IMG/VR virus record: IMGVR_UViG_3300031963_000094
Location: 1-64,000 of that record
From: a virus
DNA: 64,000 nucleotides
Reading direction: 5' to 3' (one strand)
This document shows positions 15,131-24,805 of the stretch, one piece after another. Both the position numbers and the translations under genes were made by a program. Each line of letters starts with the position of its first letter. Within the stretch, counting starts at the first letter, position 1. Below the pieces are notes generated by a model, which made no database searches, was not told the origin of the DNA, and was given only the letters and a program-made list of their open reading frames with translations.

Positions 15131-16480
15131 ATGGAAACAGTTAATTTACCGGAAACGCCATCAAAATTTAGTATCAACGAACTTGCTATTGTAACTAAAG
15201 CAGGTAAGTTGGACATATCTAAACTGTTTCAGGAAATAAACATATTTGACTCTCTTTTATCTCCGGTCATGTCGGGTGCTGTAGTCATTATTGATTCTAT
15301 TGGATTATCGTCTAAACTTTTGTTTGATGGGTCGGAAGTTCTTCTTGTAAACATTGGTAAGGATACAGACTCATCGTCTTTTCGTTTAAAAAAAGCATTT
15401 AGAATATATCGTCAAAGTAACAGAGCCACACTACAACAAAATGCCGAAACATACACTTTAGAATTTGTTTCTGATGAGTTTATTTTTTCTGAACAACAAA
15501 AAATAAATCAATCATACAAAACAACTTACAGTGATGTGGTCAATAAAATACTGGTCAATTATTTAAAAGTACCAGAACAAAAATTAAGAGGCGTGTTCCA
15601 AGACACGACTGGTATTCGTGATTTAGTTATACCTAATTTGAAACCTCTTGATGCTTTAGAATGGTGTGCTAAACGTGCTGTTGATCAAAGAAGATCACCC
15701 AACTATGTTTTCTTTGAAAACAATTTGGGGTTTAACTTTGCTTCACTGTCTTATCTTCTTTCGTCTGATTATCTGTTCAAGATTAAATTTCCAGCAAAAA
15801 ATTTAGAAGAAACAAAACCAAATCAAGATTTGTTAAGCCCACGACATTTTGAAGTTGTTAATCAGTCTGATAAAATAAAAACCACTAGAGAGGGTGTGGC
15901 TGCTGGAACATTTATTGGATTTGATCCTATTACAAGAACAGTACAAAATAAACGTATTGGGTTTGAAGATCATTACAACGCTATGGATCACGGCAACGAT
16001 ACTGCCAACTTTTCTCAATCAAAGAATCGAGGTGGTGAAACAGCAACTCAAGCGTTCGACTCAAAAAAGGTAGTGAATATTTTTGGCGCTAACATAAAAA
16101 ATAGTGAGTACATTAAAAAGTATGATCCCACATCAATCTCAAAAGTTGAAAACCCAGAAGATTTTATATTTGCTCGAAAAGCCATTTTTAGCAATCTAAT
16201 GAACAAAAGAATTAAACTTGTGATGCCTGGTAATTTTCAATTGACTTCGGGCTTCAATTTGAATGTTCGTGTACCAGATTTTTCAAAAAAAGAAAGTGGC
16301 TCCGAAAACGAAGATCGTTCGTTAAGTGGGAAATATTTGATTATTGCTACAAGACATATTATTAAGTATGATATGCATGAAACAGTTTTAGAACTTGCAA
16401 CAACATCGAATGAAACTGACTTTATACCACAAAGTGTGCCAGAACAAAATCAAGCGATAGAGACTTATGGAAGCTACTGA
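15131..16480 (+). CDS. 27: Baseplate hub protein gp27-like
   Basis: 449 residues, against 391 in T4. The N-terminus FQEINIFDSLLSPVMSGAVV, with IIDSIGLSSKLLFDGSEVLL, matches the first tube-like domain of gp27. The middle YSDVVNKILVNYL, NLKPLDALEWCAKRAVD and SPNYVFFENNLGFNF, and the C-terminal LSGKYLIIATRHII with VLELATTSNE, match the gp27/hub fold. It would form the trimeric torus on which the gp5 spike sits. gp5 follows with a 14-base overlap, consistent with the gp27-gp5 complex. Confidence 0.85.
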   Translation: METVNLPETPSKFSINELAIVTKAGKLDISKLFQEINIFDSLLSPVMSGAVVIIDSIGLSSKLLFDGSEVLLVNIGKDTDSSSFRLKKAFRIYRQSNRATLQQNAETYTLEFVSDEFIFSEQQKINQSYKTTYSDVVNKILVNYLKVPEQKLRGVFQDTTGIRDLVIPNLKPLDALEWCAKRAVDQRRSPNYVFFENNLGFNFASLSYLLSSDYLFKIKFPAKNLEETKPNQDLLSPRHFEVVNQSDKIKTTREGVAAGTFIGFDPITRTVQNKRIGFEDHYNAMDHGNDTANFSQSKNRGGETATQAFDSKKVVNIFGANIKNSEYIKKYDPTSISKVENPEDFIFARKAIFSNLMNKRIKLVMPGNFQLTSGFNLNVRVPDFSKKESGSENEDRSLSGKYLIIATRHIIKYDMHETVLELATTSNETDFIPQSVPEQNQAIETYGSY

Positions 16481-17330
16481 TAATAAAGATTTTGCTGGTA
16501 AATATGGCTTTACCTGGTGGATGGGGATTGTTGAAAAAATCAACGATCCTTTAAAACTTGGTCGCTGTAGGGTTCGTTGTGTTGGTTGGCACACCGACAA
16601 TAAGTCTTTATTGCCAACAGATGACTTGCCTTGGGCGATGTCTTCAATTCCAGTAAATACCAATAATGTTTACCCGCCACGTGAGGGTGATATGGTATTT
16701 GGTTTTTTCGTTGATGGTGAAAATGCTCAAGTGCCTGTAATTCTTGGCGTACTTCCGGGTATACCACTCAATGCTGCCAACTATCAACAAGGCTTCAATG
16801 ATGCTAGAACACCAGAAGAAGTTTCTGCTGCGCCAGTCAAGCCATATGAGTCATCAACAAACTATCCACGTAAGTTAGATGAACCAACAACATCAAGACT
16901 TGCTCGAAATGATTCTGATTATCCATCTGAAATACTGACTGCAAAAAAAGAAAAAAAAGCAAGTAAAGTAGAACCAGATTCATATTACAATGCAAAGTAT
17001 CCCTACAACAATGTATATGAGTCTGAGTCAGGACATGCCCTAGAATTTGATGATACTAAAGGCGCCGAACGTGTTCATGTTTATCATCGCTCAGGCTCAT
17101 ACACTGAGTGGGGACCAGAAGGTGATAGAGTAGAAAGAATACAAAGAAATAAATTTGAAGTTGTTATTGGTGACGAAAAAGTTTATATAAAAGGTAATGT
17201 AGAATTATACGTAGATGGTAATGTAAACATGGAAGTTGGAGGTAATTTTCAAGCTGAAATAGGTGGAACCTGTGAGATAAACTCAAGTGGAAATATGTCA
17301 TTCAATGCTCCACAAATAGATTTCAACTAA
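16467..17330 (+). CDS. 5: Baseplate central spike gp5, lysozyme-less
   Basis: 287 residues, half the length of T4 gp5 (575). Residues about 10-100 form the OB-fold (WWMGIVEKINDPLKLGRCRV, VYPPREGDMVFGFFVDGE, VPVILGVLPGIP). Residues about 175-287 form the triple beta-helix needle with short repeats (VYIKGNVELYVDGNVNMEV, GGNFQAEIGGTCEINSSG). The middle lysozyme domain of T4 is replaced by a short Lys/Pro-rich linker. The protein pierces the outer membrane and carries the PAAR tip. Wall digestion must come from elsewhere, plausibly the GH19 and M15 proteins of the minus operon. Confidence 0.88.
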   Translation: MEATDNKDFAGKYGFTWWMGIVEKINDPLKLGRCRVRCVGWHTDNKSLLPTDDLPWAMSSIPVNTNNVYPPREGDMVFGFFVDGENAQVPVILGVLPGIPLNAANYQQGFNDARTPEEVSAAPVKPYESSTNYPRKLDEPTTSRLARNDSDYPSEILTAKKEKKASKVEPDSYYNAKYPYNNVYESESGHALEFDDTKGAERVHVYHRSGSYTEWGPEGDRVERIQRNKFEVVIGDEKVYIKGNVELYVDGNVNMEVGGNFQAEIGGTCEINSSGNMSFNAPQIDFN

Positions 17331-17331
17331 T

Positions 17332-17925
17332 ATGTCTGTTTTTATTGAAACTTCACAATCAAACCTTTCTGGCTTCGTTACAATACCTGACGATGACAGG
17401 GATGATATTCTTGATGCTGAAGAAAAACGTAGAACTTTACCATCAGCTTATGAAAAAACTACGTTTTCTGTCGATATGAATTTTACCGCATATTATTTGC
17501 AGATTCCGGACCTTGAAAAGGTATACGTCGATGTTTTGGCTGTAACACCTTTATATGATTTTAATAGTATAGGATTAACTGCAAATCCTATTGATACTAA
17601 TACTTTAAGAGTTATTGGTACAACTTCAAATGTTTTTCCTGGCACATATTTTCAATTTACAATGCCAACTCTTGATGCATCTGGAACAAAATATGAACAA
17701 GAAATATTAGATGCAAACACGACTAAAGATTTTTATGCTTTAAATTATTACGAAATGCCTCAACCAACAGAATTGGAATTAACTTATCCAATAAAATTAA
17801 GAGTTCAATCTACGCCACTGACTCCAGAACAAGACATTGAAATTGACTTATTTCAGTGGCATTATTGGGAATACGAGCCAGCTAGAAGAACAATTATAGA
17901 TTTAGTAGCAAGGGGGAAAAACTAA
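17332..17925 (+). CDS. Conserved baseplate-operon protein, unknown function
   Basis: 197 residues, beta-rich and acidic, beginning MSVFIETSQSNLSGFVTIP and containing FTAYYLQIPDLEKVYVDVL and IEIDLFQWHYWEYEPARRTI. It lies one base after gp5 and shares its last base with the PAAR gene start, so all three are co-translated. A homologous small protein sits here in related T4-like phages as I recall. A role at the spike or its tip is suggested by position only. Confidence 0.72.
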   Translation: MSVFIETSQSNLSGFVTIPDDDRDDILDAEEKRRTLPSAYEKTTFSVDMNFTAYYLQIPDLEKVYVDVLAVTPLYDFNSIGLTANPIDTNTLRVIGTTSNVFPGTYFQFTMPTLDASGTKYEQEILDANTTKDFYALNYYEMPQPTELELTYPIKLRVQSTPLTPEQDIEIDLFQWHYWEYEPARRTIIDLVARGKN

Positions 17926-18236
17926 TGCCGGCAGTTGCAAGACAAAGCGACAGAGTTATGTCGAAAGACGGATCAGGCAAAAAATGTAAGTCTCCATTGA
18001 GAACATCGGTCGGTCAAGTCAACAGTAAAAACGTTAGGGCTAACGGTAAATTAATTGTTGTTGCGGGCAATACTATATCGCCTCATCCTAAAAGAGGATG
18101 CACCTTAGACACATCAACATTATCATCATATTCTAGTTCGGTTAAAATAGGCGGTTTGGGAATAGGTAGAATTGGTGACGAATATGGGCCCAACATAATC
18201 ACACAAGGCTCGCAAGATGTTTTTGCTGGAGGTTGA
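17925..18236 (+). CDS. PAAR-like spike tip protein (gp5.4 type)
   Basis: 103 residues. It starts MPAVARQSDRV, the classic PAAR opening, with Gly-rich turns (KIGGLGIGRIGDEYGPNI) and conserved Cys/His (KKCKSP, HPKRGC) that can bind the metal holding the cone together. PAAR proteins sharpen the gp5 needle of phage tails and type VI systems. Position right behind gp5 and before gp25 fits. It lies in the same operon with a one-base overlap upstream. Confidence 0.83.
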   Translation: MPAVARQSDRVMSKDGSGKKCKSPLRTSVGQVNSKNVRANGKLIVVAGNTISPHPKRGCTLDTSTLSSYSSSVKIGGLGIGRIGDEYGPNIITQGSQDVFAGG

Positions 18237-18247
18237 ATAAATAAAAC

Positions 18248-18670
18248 ATGACTACTACAATAACATCAATTAATCCTAAGATTGAAACCGAAAGGTCTTA
18301 TAGAGACTTAGATTTAAATTTTACGGCACATCCTGTTAAGAAAGATGTTAGTGTTCATCTTAATGAAAAAGCTGTAATTAACTCTGTAAAAAATCTAGTA
18401 TCTACTAACTTTTATGAAAGACCTTTTCAACCAGAATTAGGATCTTCAATTCGTGCTTTACTTTTTGAACCAGTTGACTCAGTTTTTGGTGCATCAATTG
18501 AAAGACGATTGCTTGATGTAATTAACAATTATGAACCTAGAGTTTCTGTTGAATCAATTGTTGCCATACCTGCACCAGACGAAAATGGATACAAAGTGAC
18601 AATGACTTTTTACATAATTAATTTAGCTAATCCAATTACAATTAATTTCTTTTTAGAACGTATAAGATAA
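18248..18670 (+). CDS. 25: Baseplate wedge subunit gp25
   Basis: 140 residues, against 132 in T4. YERPFQPELGSSIRALLFEP and the essential EPR motif in NNYEPRVSVESI define the gp25/TssE family; the C-terminus YIINLANPITINFFLERIR is typical. gp25 joins gp6 and gp53 in the wedge core and contacts the first sheath ring. It lies immediately before gp6, the universal order. Confidence 0.93.
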   Translation: MTTTITSINPKIETERSYRDLDLNFTAHPVKKDVSVHLNEKAVINSVKNLVSTNFYERPFQPELGSSIRALLFEPVDSVFGASIERRLLDVINNYEPRVSVESIVAIPAPDENGYKVTMTFYIINLANPITINFFLERIR

Positions 18671-18671
18671 A

Positions 18672-20735
18672 ATGGCTGAACCACTACAAGTTACAGAACT
18701 TGATTTTGATCAAATCAAGCAAAATTTAAAAACTTATCTAAAGAGTCAATCTGAGTTTACAGATTATGATTTTGACGGTTCTGGATTAAGTATATTGTTG
18801 GATATTTTGGCTTACAACACTCACTATCAAGCATATTACTTGAACATGGTTGCCAATGAATCATTTATGGACACGGCACTATTGAGAGATTCTGTAATTT
18901 CTCATGCCAAAGTTTTAGGATATGTACCTTACTCAAGAAAAGCCCCACGTGCTGTTCTTAACTTCACGGTAAATACTGATGTTGATGATGGTTTAACTTT
19001 AACTATACCAAAAGGTTTTGCTTTTTTATCAAATGAAATTGATGGGGTAAGTTATAATTTTGTAACATTAGAAGAAAAGACCGTAACTAAGGCGAATACA
19101 GATTTTTTATTTTTAAATCTGCCAATATATGAGGGTCAACTAGTAACTTATAATTTTACTTACGACCAAACAACAAATCCAAAACAAATTTTTGTTCTTC
19201 CAGATGTGAACATTGACACAACAACTTTAACTGTGTCTGTTCGTTCTTCTGCTTCAAATACAGATCAAGAGATTTATACTCTTGCTTCAGACGCTTCCGA
19301 AAACACGACAACTTCTACTGTATTTTATTTGCAAGAAAATAGAGGTCAAAAATATGCGATTTATTTTGGTAACGACGTAACAGGTAAAAGTTTAACAAAC
19401 GGTTCAGTAGTAGGTGTGACTTATTTGGTCACAAATGGAACTGCCGCAAACAAAGCAAATAATTTCGTAGCTACCGGTTCTTTGATTGACTCCGATAATG
19501 AAAATCAAACAAATTTTACTATTAATCCTGTAAGTGCTGCTTCGGGTGGTGCTGAACGTGAAAGTGTAGATGAGATAAAATTTTCGGCACCTCTTCAGTA
19601 TACAACGCAAAATCGTTTAGTCACAACCAAAGATTATGAATCTTATATTAAAAAAAGTTACCCCTCAGTTGAATCTTTATCTGTTTGGGGTGGAGAAGAT
19701 GAAATACCGGCAGTTTATGGTAAAGTTTTTGTGGCACTAAAACCAAAGGATAACTATTTTATAAGCGAAGCTGAAAAGCAAAGAATAATTGACGAAATTA
19801 TTAATCCAAGAGCAATTATTTCCGTTAGTGCTGAAATTAGAGATCCCGATTATCTTTATATTTTGTTGAATAATCAAGTGAAGTATGATTCTAAAAAAAC
19901 TATACTTACGGAATCACAACTTTCTACGCAAATTAGAAATGCAATTATTAGTTACAAACAAACATTTTTAAATAAATTTAATGCTATTTTTGCTCTTTCA
20001 AAAGTACAAGATCAAATTGATGGTGTAGAAAATAACGCTATTATTGGTTCAGAAACTCTTGTCAAACTTCAGAAAAGAATCACACCAAAACTGAATATAA
20101 GTTCAAATTATACGATAAATTTTGGTGTTCCTATTAAAAGGGGAACATTAGCTGATCGGCTGACAACAACAGAGTTTTCTGTTTATGATGCTACAGGTGT
20201 GAGTAGAACTGCAATCATTGAAGAAATTCCTCAATCATTTACAGGTGTTTCATCTATAGAAATTATAAATGCTGGATATGGATATACTTCAACACCAACA
20301 GTTACAATTTCCGGTGACGGTACAGGTGCTACAGCAGAAGCAGTCATCGAAGGTGGAAGAATTACACAAATTAATATGACAAATCGTGGCACTGATTATA
20401 CACGTGCTACCGTGACTATTACGGGTGGTGGGGGCTATAGTGGTTCCGCAACGGCGATAATTGATTCGAAAGTTGGAACACTCAGAGTTATCTACTATGA
20501 TGAAAACGCCAATAGACAAATTATTGATGCTAATGTTGGTGAAATTTATTATGATACTGGAATTATTATACTGAATGATTTAAAAATACTTTCTGTTTCG
20601 TCAAACGATGGTTTATTACGCTTGACCGTAGTTTCTGAGGAAGGTGTAATTGAGTCAACAAGAAATGTGATTATAACGATTGACGAAAATGATGCAACAT
20701 CAATTGTAACAACACTTGAAAAAATGACATCATAA
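18672..20735 (+). CDS. 6: Baseplate wedge subunit gp6
   Basis: 687 residues, against 660 in T4. The N-terminus FDQIKQNLKTYLKSQSEF, GLSILLDILAYNTHYQAYYL and LLRDSVISHAKVLGYVPYS is diagnostic for gp6. The central DEIKFSAPLQYTTQNRLVTT and the YPSVESLSVWGGED region follow the family. An added beta-rich block near residues 520-600 (INAGYGYTSTPTVTISGDGT, then TDYTRATVTITGGGG) resembles repeats in the next two proteins. gp6 forms the iris-like ring that triggers sheath contraction. Its stop overlaps the next start by one base. Confidence 0.93.
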   Translation: MAEPLQVTELDFDQIKQNLKTYLKSQSEFTDYDFDGSGLSILLDILAYNTHYQAYYLNMVANESFMDTALLRDSVISHAKVLGYVPYSRKAPRAVLNFTVNTDVDDGLTLTIPKGFAFLSNEIDGVSYNFVTLEEKTVTKANTDFLFLNLPIYEGQLVTYNFTYDQTTNPKQIFVLPDVNIDTTTLTVSVRSSASNTDQEIYTLASDASENTTTSTVFYLQENRGQKYAIYFGNDVTGKSLTNGSVVGVTYLVTNGTAANKANNFVATGSLIDSDNENQTNFTINPVSAASGGAERESVDEIKFSAPLQYTTQNRLVTTKDYESYIKKSYPSVESLSVWGGEDEIPAVYGKVFVALKPKDNYFISEAEKQRIIDEIINPRAIISVSAEIRDPDYLYILLNNQVKYDSKKTILTESQLSTQIRNAIISYKQTFLNKFNAIFALSKVQDQIDGVENNAIIGSETLVKLQKRITPKLNISSNYTINFGVPIKRGTLADRLTTTEFSVYDATGVSRTAIIEEIPQSFTGVSSIEIINAGYGYTSTPTVTISGDGTGATAEAVIEGGRITQINMTNRGTDYTRATVTITGGGGYSGSATAIIDSKVGTLRVIYYDENANRQIIDANVGEIYYDTGIIILNDLKILSVSSNDGLLRLTVVSEEGVIESTRNVIITIDENDATSIVTTLEKMTS

Positions 20736-23230
20736 TGGCTACAGATTTAAAAACATCGTTACTTGTTAATCGTCAAGTTCCCGAATTTATTCAGGATGAA
20801 TATCCTACGTTCATTGCTTTTCTTGAAGCATACTATGAATTTCTTGAACAAAAACAGGGATCAGAAACAAATGATTTGATCACACAAGCAAAGTCTCTTC
20901 GTTATGCTACCGATGTTGATGAGTCAATTGCTCAATTTCAAACAAACTTTATTAACAATTATGCCCCTTTAGTTCCACAAAACGCAACTGTTGATAAAGC
21001 ATTTTTAATAAAAAATATATTACCTTTTTATTTGACTAAAGGTAATATTAAATCTTTTGAATTATTTTTCAGACTTCTTTATGGTACAGATGTTACTATA
21101 ACTTTCCCAAAAGATAATATTCTTCGTGCCTCTGACGGTAAATGGACTGTAGAGAATGTTGTTCGTATTGATAATGAAGTTTATTCTTATTACATCGGAA
21201 ACGGTACAAAAAAAGAATTCCTTCTTGCTCAACAAGTTGGCAAATCTGATGTTACTGTTTATGTAAACAATGTAGAAACAACAAGTGGCTTTTACATACT
21301 TAAAGAGAGCAAGAAAATCATTTTTGATTCTGCTCCAGCAAACAATGTGGAAATAAAAGTTTTTTATGATGATTTTAATGAAACACTTTTTACGAACAGA
21401 AAAATTACAGGATTGACTTCTGGTGCTACGGCAATTGTTGAACGTGCCGCACCAAGACTAATTACACAACAAACTTCAATTGAATTGTATGTTGATGATG
21501 CCACATTACTTGGTTCATTTTTAAATGCTGAAGTAATTACAGCAGATATTTTTGCTGACGATGGTGAAACATTAATTACAATTAGATCAGACACAGTAGC
21601 AACACTCAGTTCAATTACTGTAACAAATGCTGGAGCCAGTTATAATGTTGGTGATCCGGTAACAATTATTGGTGGCGCTCCACAAACTCCAGCTGAAGCA
21701 GTTGTGAGTGAGATTTCAATTGGATTTGCTGATGGCGCAAACGTTGGTTATGGAGGTGCTGGTTTTGCTCTAGGTGGTATCATAACTGCTTTTAATGATG
21801 ATGGCACAATTACTCTTGCTACAGGTGCTATCGATACTTCGGGCGCAAACTCAGCAAATTCATACACACTCTTTACTGATACCATCAACACATATGCCAA
21901 CATAGTTCTTTCAAACTCCAACTATGGTTTTCCATCAACTGTAATTCCCACTGGTGAAAACATTGCAACACGATTGGTGGATGCATTTTCAAAAGCTACA
22001 ATTACTGATATTGGTCCGATGACCAATGTTGCTATAATTTACTCAGGAACAGATACATCAAACTTGACAATCGATGCTGACGGAGCAAAATACGCTAACA
22101 CTTTTGACATAAAAACTTTTGGTTCAATAGGTAGAATTGACATAGTTTCTGGTGGTAGCAATTATCTAATTGGCGATGAACTTACTCTTGGTCCAAATCC
22201 AGCTGGAACATATGGTAGAGGTTTTGCGGCGGCAGTTACAAATACAAACGCTTCAGGTGCAATTACAAGAATTGAAATTCAACCATCAAGACTTACTGGC
22301 AGTGCTAACACAACGTCTGGCAATGTTGTTGTCGTTGGAAATGGCACAAATTTTATAAATGAATTGGCCGTTGGTGATCAAATCATGATTAACTCCGAAT
22401 CACGATATGTCAATTCGATTTTGTCAGCAACTTCTCTTAATGTAAACGTATCCTTCACAAGAACTTCAACTGAAAGAAAAATTGGCGTATATGACCGATA
22501 TCTTGTTGGTGGTCAGGGTTATATTCAAAACAATTTCCCAACAATCACAGTATCATCGACAACTGGCGCAAATGCTAATTTACAAATTACTTCTTTGATG
22601 GGTAATGGTGAAAGACTTGGAATTACGGGTTCGGGAGTTGCCGGTTCTATTACAAAGATTCGCATAACAAACCCTGGTGCTGGCTATCAATTTATTCCAA
22701 CAATCGATTTGTCGAACCGTGGTGATGGCACAGCAACAGCAGAAGCGCAAATTGAGAGGTCATATGTTTCTTTTCCCGGAAAATGGATTGGCTCGGATGG
22801 AATCATTTCATCATTAGATAGAAAGATAGAAGGTCTAGATTATTATATCGATTTCACTTATATTACTTCTGTGGCTACAGAATTTGCAAAGTATGCCAGC
22901 ATTTTAAAAGATTTGTTACATCCTGCGGGCTTCAAGAATTACGCCGAGTATCCAATTTCACGACCTGTAGATTTAGATTTGACAGTTGATTCTTCAGTCA
23001 CCGAAACAATTTCTGGATTAGTTTCTACAAGTGCCAACTCGATTATAGTAACAGGAACTTCGACCAAATTCAATGTTGCAAATAGTCTAGGTATCATTTC
23101 AATAGGTACACAAATCGCTATAAATAATGAAATACGCACAATCAATGCGATTGTCAGTAACACTTCATTGACAGTCTCAAGCGCATTTACGACAAACACC
23201 TCTGCTCAGACATTGATTATTATCACATAA
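20735..23230 (+). CDS. Baseplate wedge protein, probable gp7 counterpart
   Basis: 831 residues, against 1,032 in T4 gp7. It begins QVPEFIQDEYPTFIAFLEAY and continues with FLIKNILPFYLTKGNIKSFE, a pattern I associate with wedge proteins of cyanophage-like T4 viruses. After residue 150 it is a chain of beta modules: a fibre-like unit (VTVYVNNVETTSGFYIL, IIFDSAPANNVEIKVF), GxxY repeat units, and two barrel units (VVVGNGTNFINELAVGDQI near 525 and a copy near 760). It lies between gp6 and gp8, as gp7 does in T4. The C-terminal HPAGFKNYAEYPI is a recurring phage motif. Homology to gp7 is positional, not proven. Confidence 0.68.
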   Translation: MATDLKTSLLVNRQVPEFIQDEYPTFIAFLEAYYEFLEQKQGSETNDLITQAKSLRYATDVDESIAQFQTNFINNYAPLVPQNATVDKAFLIKNILPFYLTKGNIKSFELFFRLLYGTDVTITFPKDNILRASDGKWTVENVVRIDNEVYSYYIGNGTKKEFLLAQQVGKSDVTVYVNNVETTSGFYILKESKKIIFDSAPANNVEIKVFYDDFNETLFTNRKITGLTSGATAIVERAAPRLITQQTSIELYVDDATLLGSFLNAEVITADIFADDGETLITIRSDTVATLSSITVTNAGASYNVGDPVTIIGGAPQTPAEAVVSEISIGFADGANVGYGGAGFALGGIITAFNDDGTITLATGAIDTSGANSANSYTLFTDTINTYANIVLSNSNYGFPSTVIPTGENIATRLVDAFSKATITDIGPMTNVAIIYSGTDTSNLTIDADGAKYANTFDIKTFGSIGRIDIVSGGSNYLIGDELTLGPNPAGTYGRGFAAAVTNTNASGAITRIEIQPSRLTGSANTTSGNVVVVGNGTNFINELAVGDQIMINSESRYVNSILSATSLNVNVSFTRTSTERKIGVYDRYLVGGQGYIQNNFPTITVSSTTGANANLQITSLMGNGERLGITGSGVAGSITKIRITNPGAGYQFIPTIDLSNRGDGTATAEAQIERSYVSFPGKWIGSDGIISSLDRKIEGLDYYIDFTYITSVATEFAKYASILKDLLHPAGFKNYAEYPISRPVDLDLTVDSSVTETISGLVSTSANSIIVTGTSTKFNVANSLGIISIGTQIAINNEIRTINAIVSNTSLTVSSAFTTNTSAQTLIIIT

Positions 23231-23239
23231 ATATAGCTT

Positions 23240-24796
23240 ATGGCTCTAAACTATACATCAGAAAAACTTCCATTAGACAACGCTGAGAGATTTAAAGACT
23301 CTTTTAGCGATTCGGATCCGTCTATACAGTATATTTTTATTGGAAATCATACTCCATATTCTAATGAATCTTCGCCACCAAATATTGCTGAAACTATTTC
23401 CAGTGAAAAATTGGTCTGGGACAATATGTTTGCGGCAAAAAAAGTTACCGCAAATGATGTTGAACTTGTTATTCCAAGAGTAAATTGGACAGCAAACACA
23501 AAGTATCGTCAATATGATGATACGATTGCTTTGTCAGATTTAATTACTGGGAATACAACACAAAATTTGAAGCCATTTTATATTATTACGTCTGCTAAAA
23601 ATGTTTATAAATGCCTTTCAAATAACTTCTCATCAAATTCTACAGTAGAACCTACAGGAGATTATTCAACTTCTAATGGTGCTATTTCAACTGCTGATGG
23701 TTACATTTGGAAGTACATGTTCAATGTCAAATCATCAAATAAGTTTTTGAATACGGAGTGGATTCCCACTCCAACAAGAAATACACAGACGAGTGGTTTG
23801 TCTGATTACAGTCTTGATGACACAGGTGTTGTAGATGGAGAATTGACAACGGTTGTGATCACTAGCGGTGGTTCTGGTTATTATGACACTAGTGTCGGTG
23901 TAACTCCTTTCATCACAGGATGTTCAATACTCACCGTGGCAAATACCTCAAATATTGCTGCAAACATGACTGTTTCTGGCACAGGTATTTCAACGGGAAC
24001 AATAATTTCTGTTCTCGACACACCCAACAATAAGATCACATTATCGTCACCTTCGACATCAAATGGTGGTGGTAATGGATCTAATATATCTGTGGCCACA
24101 CGAATTTATTTTGATGGTGATGGTGTAAACGCTGCCGGTTCAGCGACACTAGCAAACGGTCAGATTTCCAAGATTACAATCACAACAATTGGAACCGGTT
24201 ATTCACGTGCGAATGTTTTAATATTCGGTTCAGGCACAGGAGCTAGTGCTAGAACAATTATAGCACCAAAATATGGACATGCTAAAAATCCAGCAAAAGA
24301 TTTATTGGCTAAAAATGTAATATTAACAAGTGTAATTGGTCAAGTTGATTCAACTGAGAATGGTCTGATTTCTGTTGACACTTCATTTAGACAATTTGGA
24401 CTGCTCAGAAACCCGCATAAATATGGTCAAGCTGCAAAAGCAAATAATACAACAGCAAATGCAGTTATAACTCAGGCAAGAACTTTGACGCTAACACCAG
24501 GACCTTCTTATACATTGAATGAGTATGTGTCACAAGTAACTGCTAATAATACTGTAGCATATGGCTTTGTTTATTCGCAAACGGCCACATCAGTAAAAGT
24601 TACTCAAGTAAAAGGTAGCTTTGTAGTTGGTCTTTCTTTGATTGGTTCATCATCGGGAACATCACGAACTCTAGTGGCAACAACCAATCCAGAGTTTGAG
24701 CCATATTCTGGTGATATTTTGTATGTTGAAAACATAGAAAAAATAGAAAGAGAAGATGGTCAAGCTGAAAACATCAGATTTATTATACAATTCTAA
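23240..24796 (+). CDS. 8: Baseplate wedge subunit gp8
   Basis: 518 residues, against 334 in T4. Segments line up with T4 gp8 end to end: IQYIFIGNHTPYSNE, LVWDNMFAAKKVTANDVELV, IPRVNWTANTKYRQYDD, YKCLSNN, ADGYIWKYMFNV, LLRNPHKYGQ and, last, GDILYVENIEKIERE. The extra length comes from inserted beta modules at about residues 205-340: a barrel unit (NIAANMTVSGTGISTGTIIS) and GxGY units (IGTGYSRANVLIFGSGTGA). gp8 is a dimeric wedge component binding gp7 and gp10. Position after the gp7-like gene supports the call. Confidence 0.85.
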   Translation: MALNYTSEKLPLDNAERFKDSFSDSDPSIQYIFIGNHTPYSNESSPPNIAETISSEKLVWDNMFAAKKVTANDVELVIPRVNWTANTKYRQYDDTIALSDLITGNTTQNLKPFYIITSAKNVYKCLSNNFSSNSTVEPTGDYSTSNGAISTADGYIWKYMFNVKSSNKFLNTEWIPTPTRNTQTSGLSDYSLDDTGVVDGELTTVVITSGGSGYYDTSVGVTPFITGCSILTVANTSNIAANMTVSGTGISTGTIISVLDTPNNKITLSSPSTSNGGGNGSNISVATRIYFDGDGVNAAGSATLANGQISKITITTIGTGYSRANVLIFGSGTGASARTIIAPKYGHAKNPAKDLLAKNVILTSVIGQVDSTENGLISVDTSFRQFGLLRNPHKYGQAAKANNTTANAVITQARTLTLTPGPSYTLNEYVSQVTANNTVAYGFVYSQTATSVKVTQVKGSFVVGLSLIGSSSGTSRTLVATTNPEFEPYSGDILYVENIEKIEREDGQAENIRFIIQF

Positions 24797-24805
24797 AGGT
24801 TAGAC

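Noticed and set aside
18236-18243. AATAAATA before gp25 as late promoter
   Set aside because: It ends only four bases before the ATG at 18248, leaving no room for a leader. The same applies to CATAAATA at 23226-23233 and TTAAATAA just before 50501.
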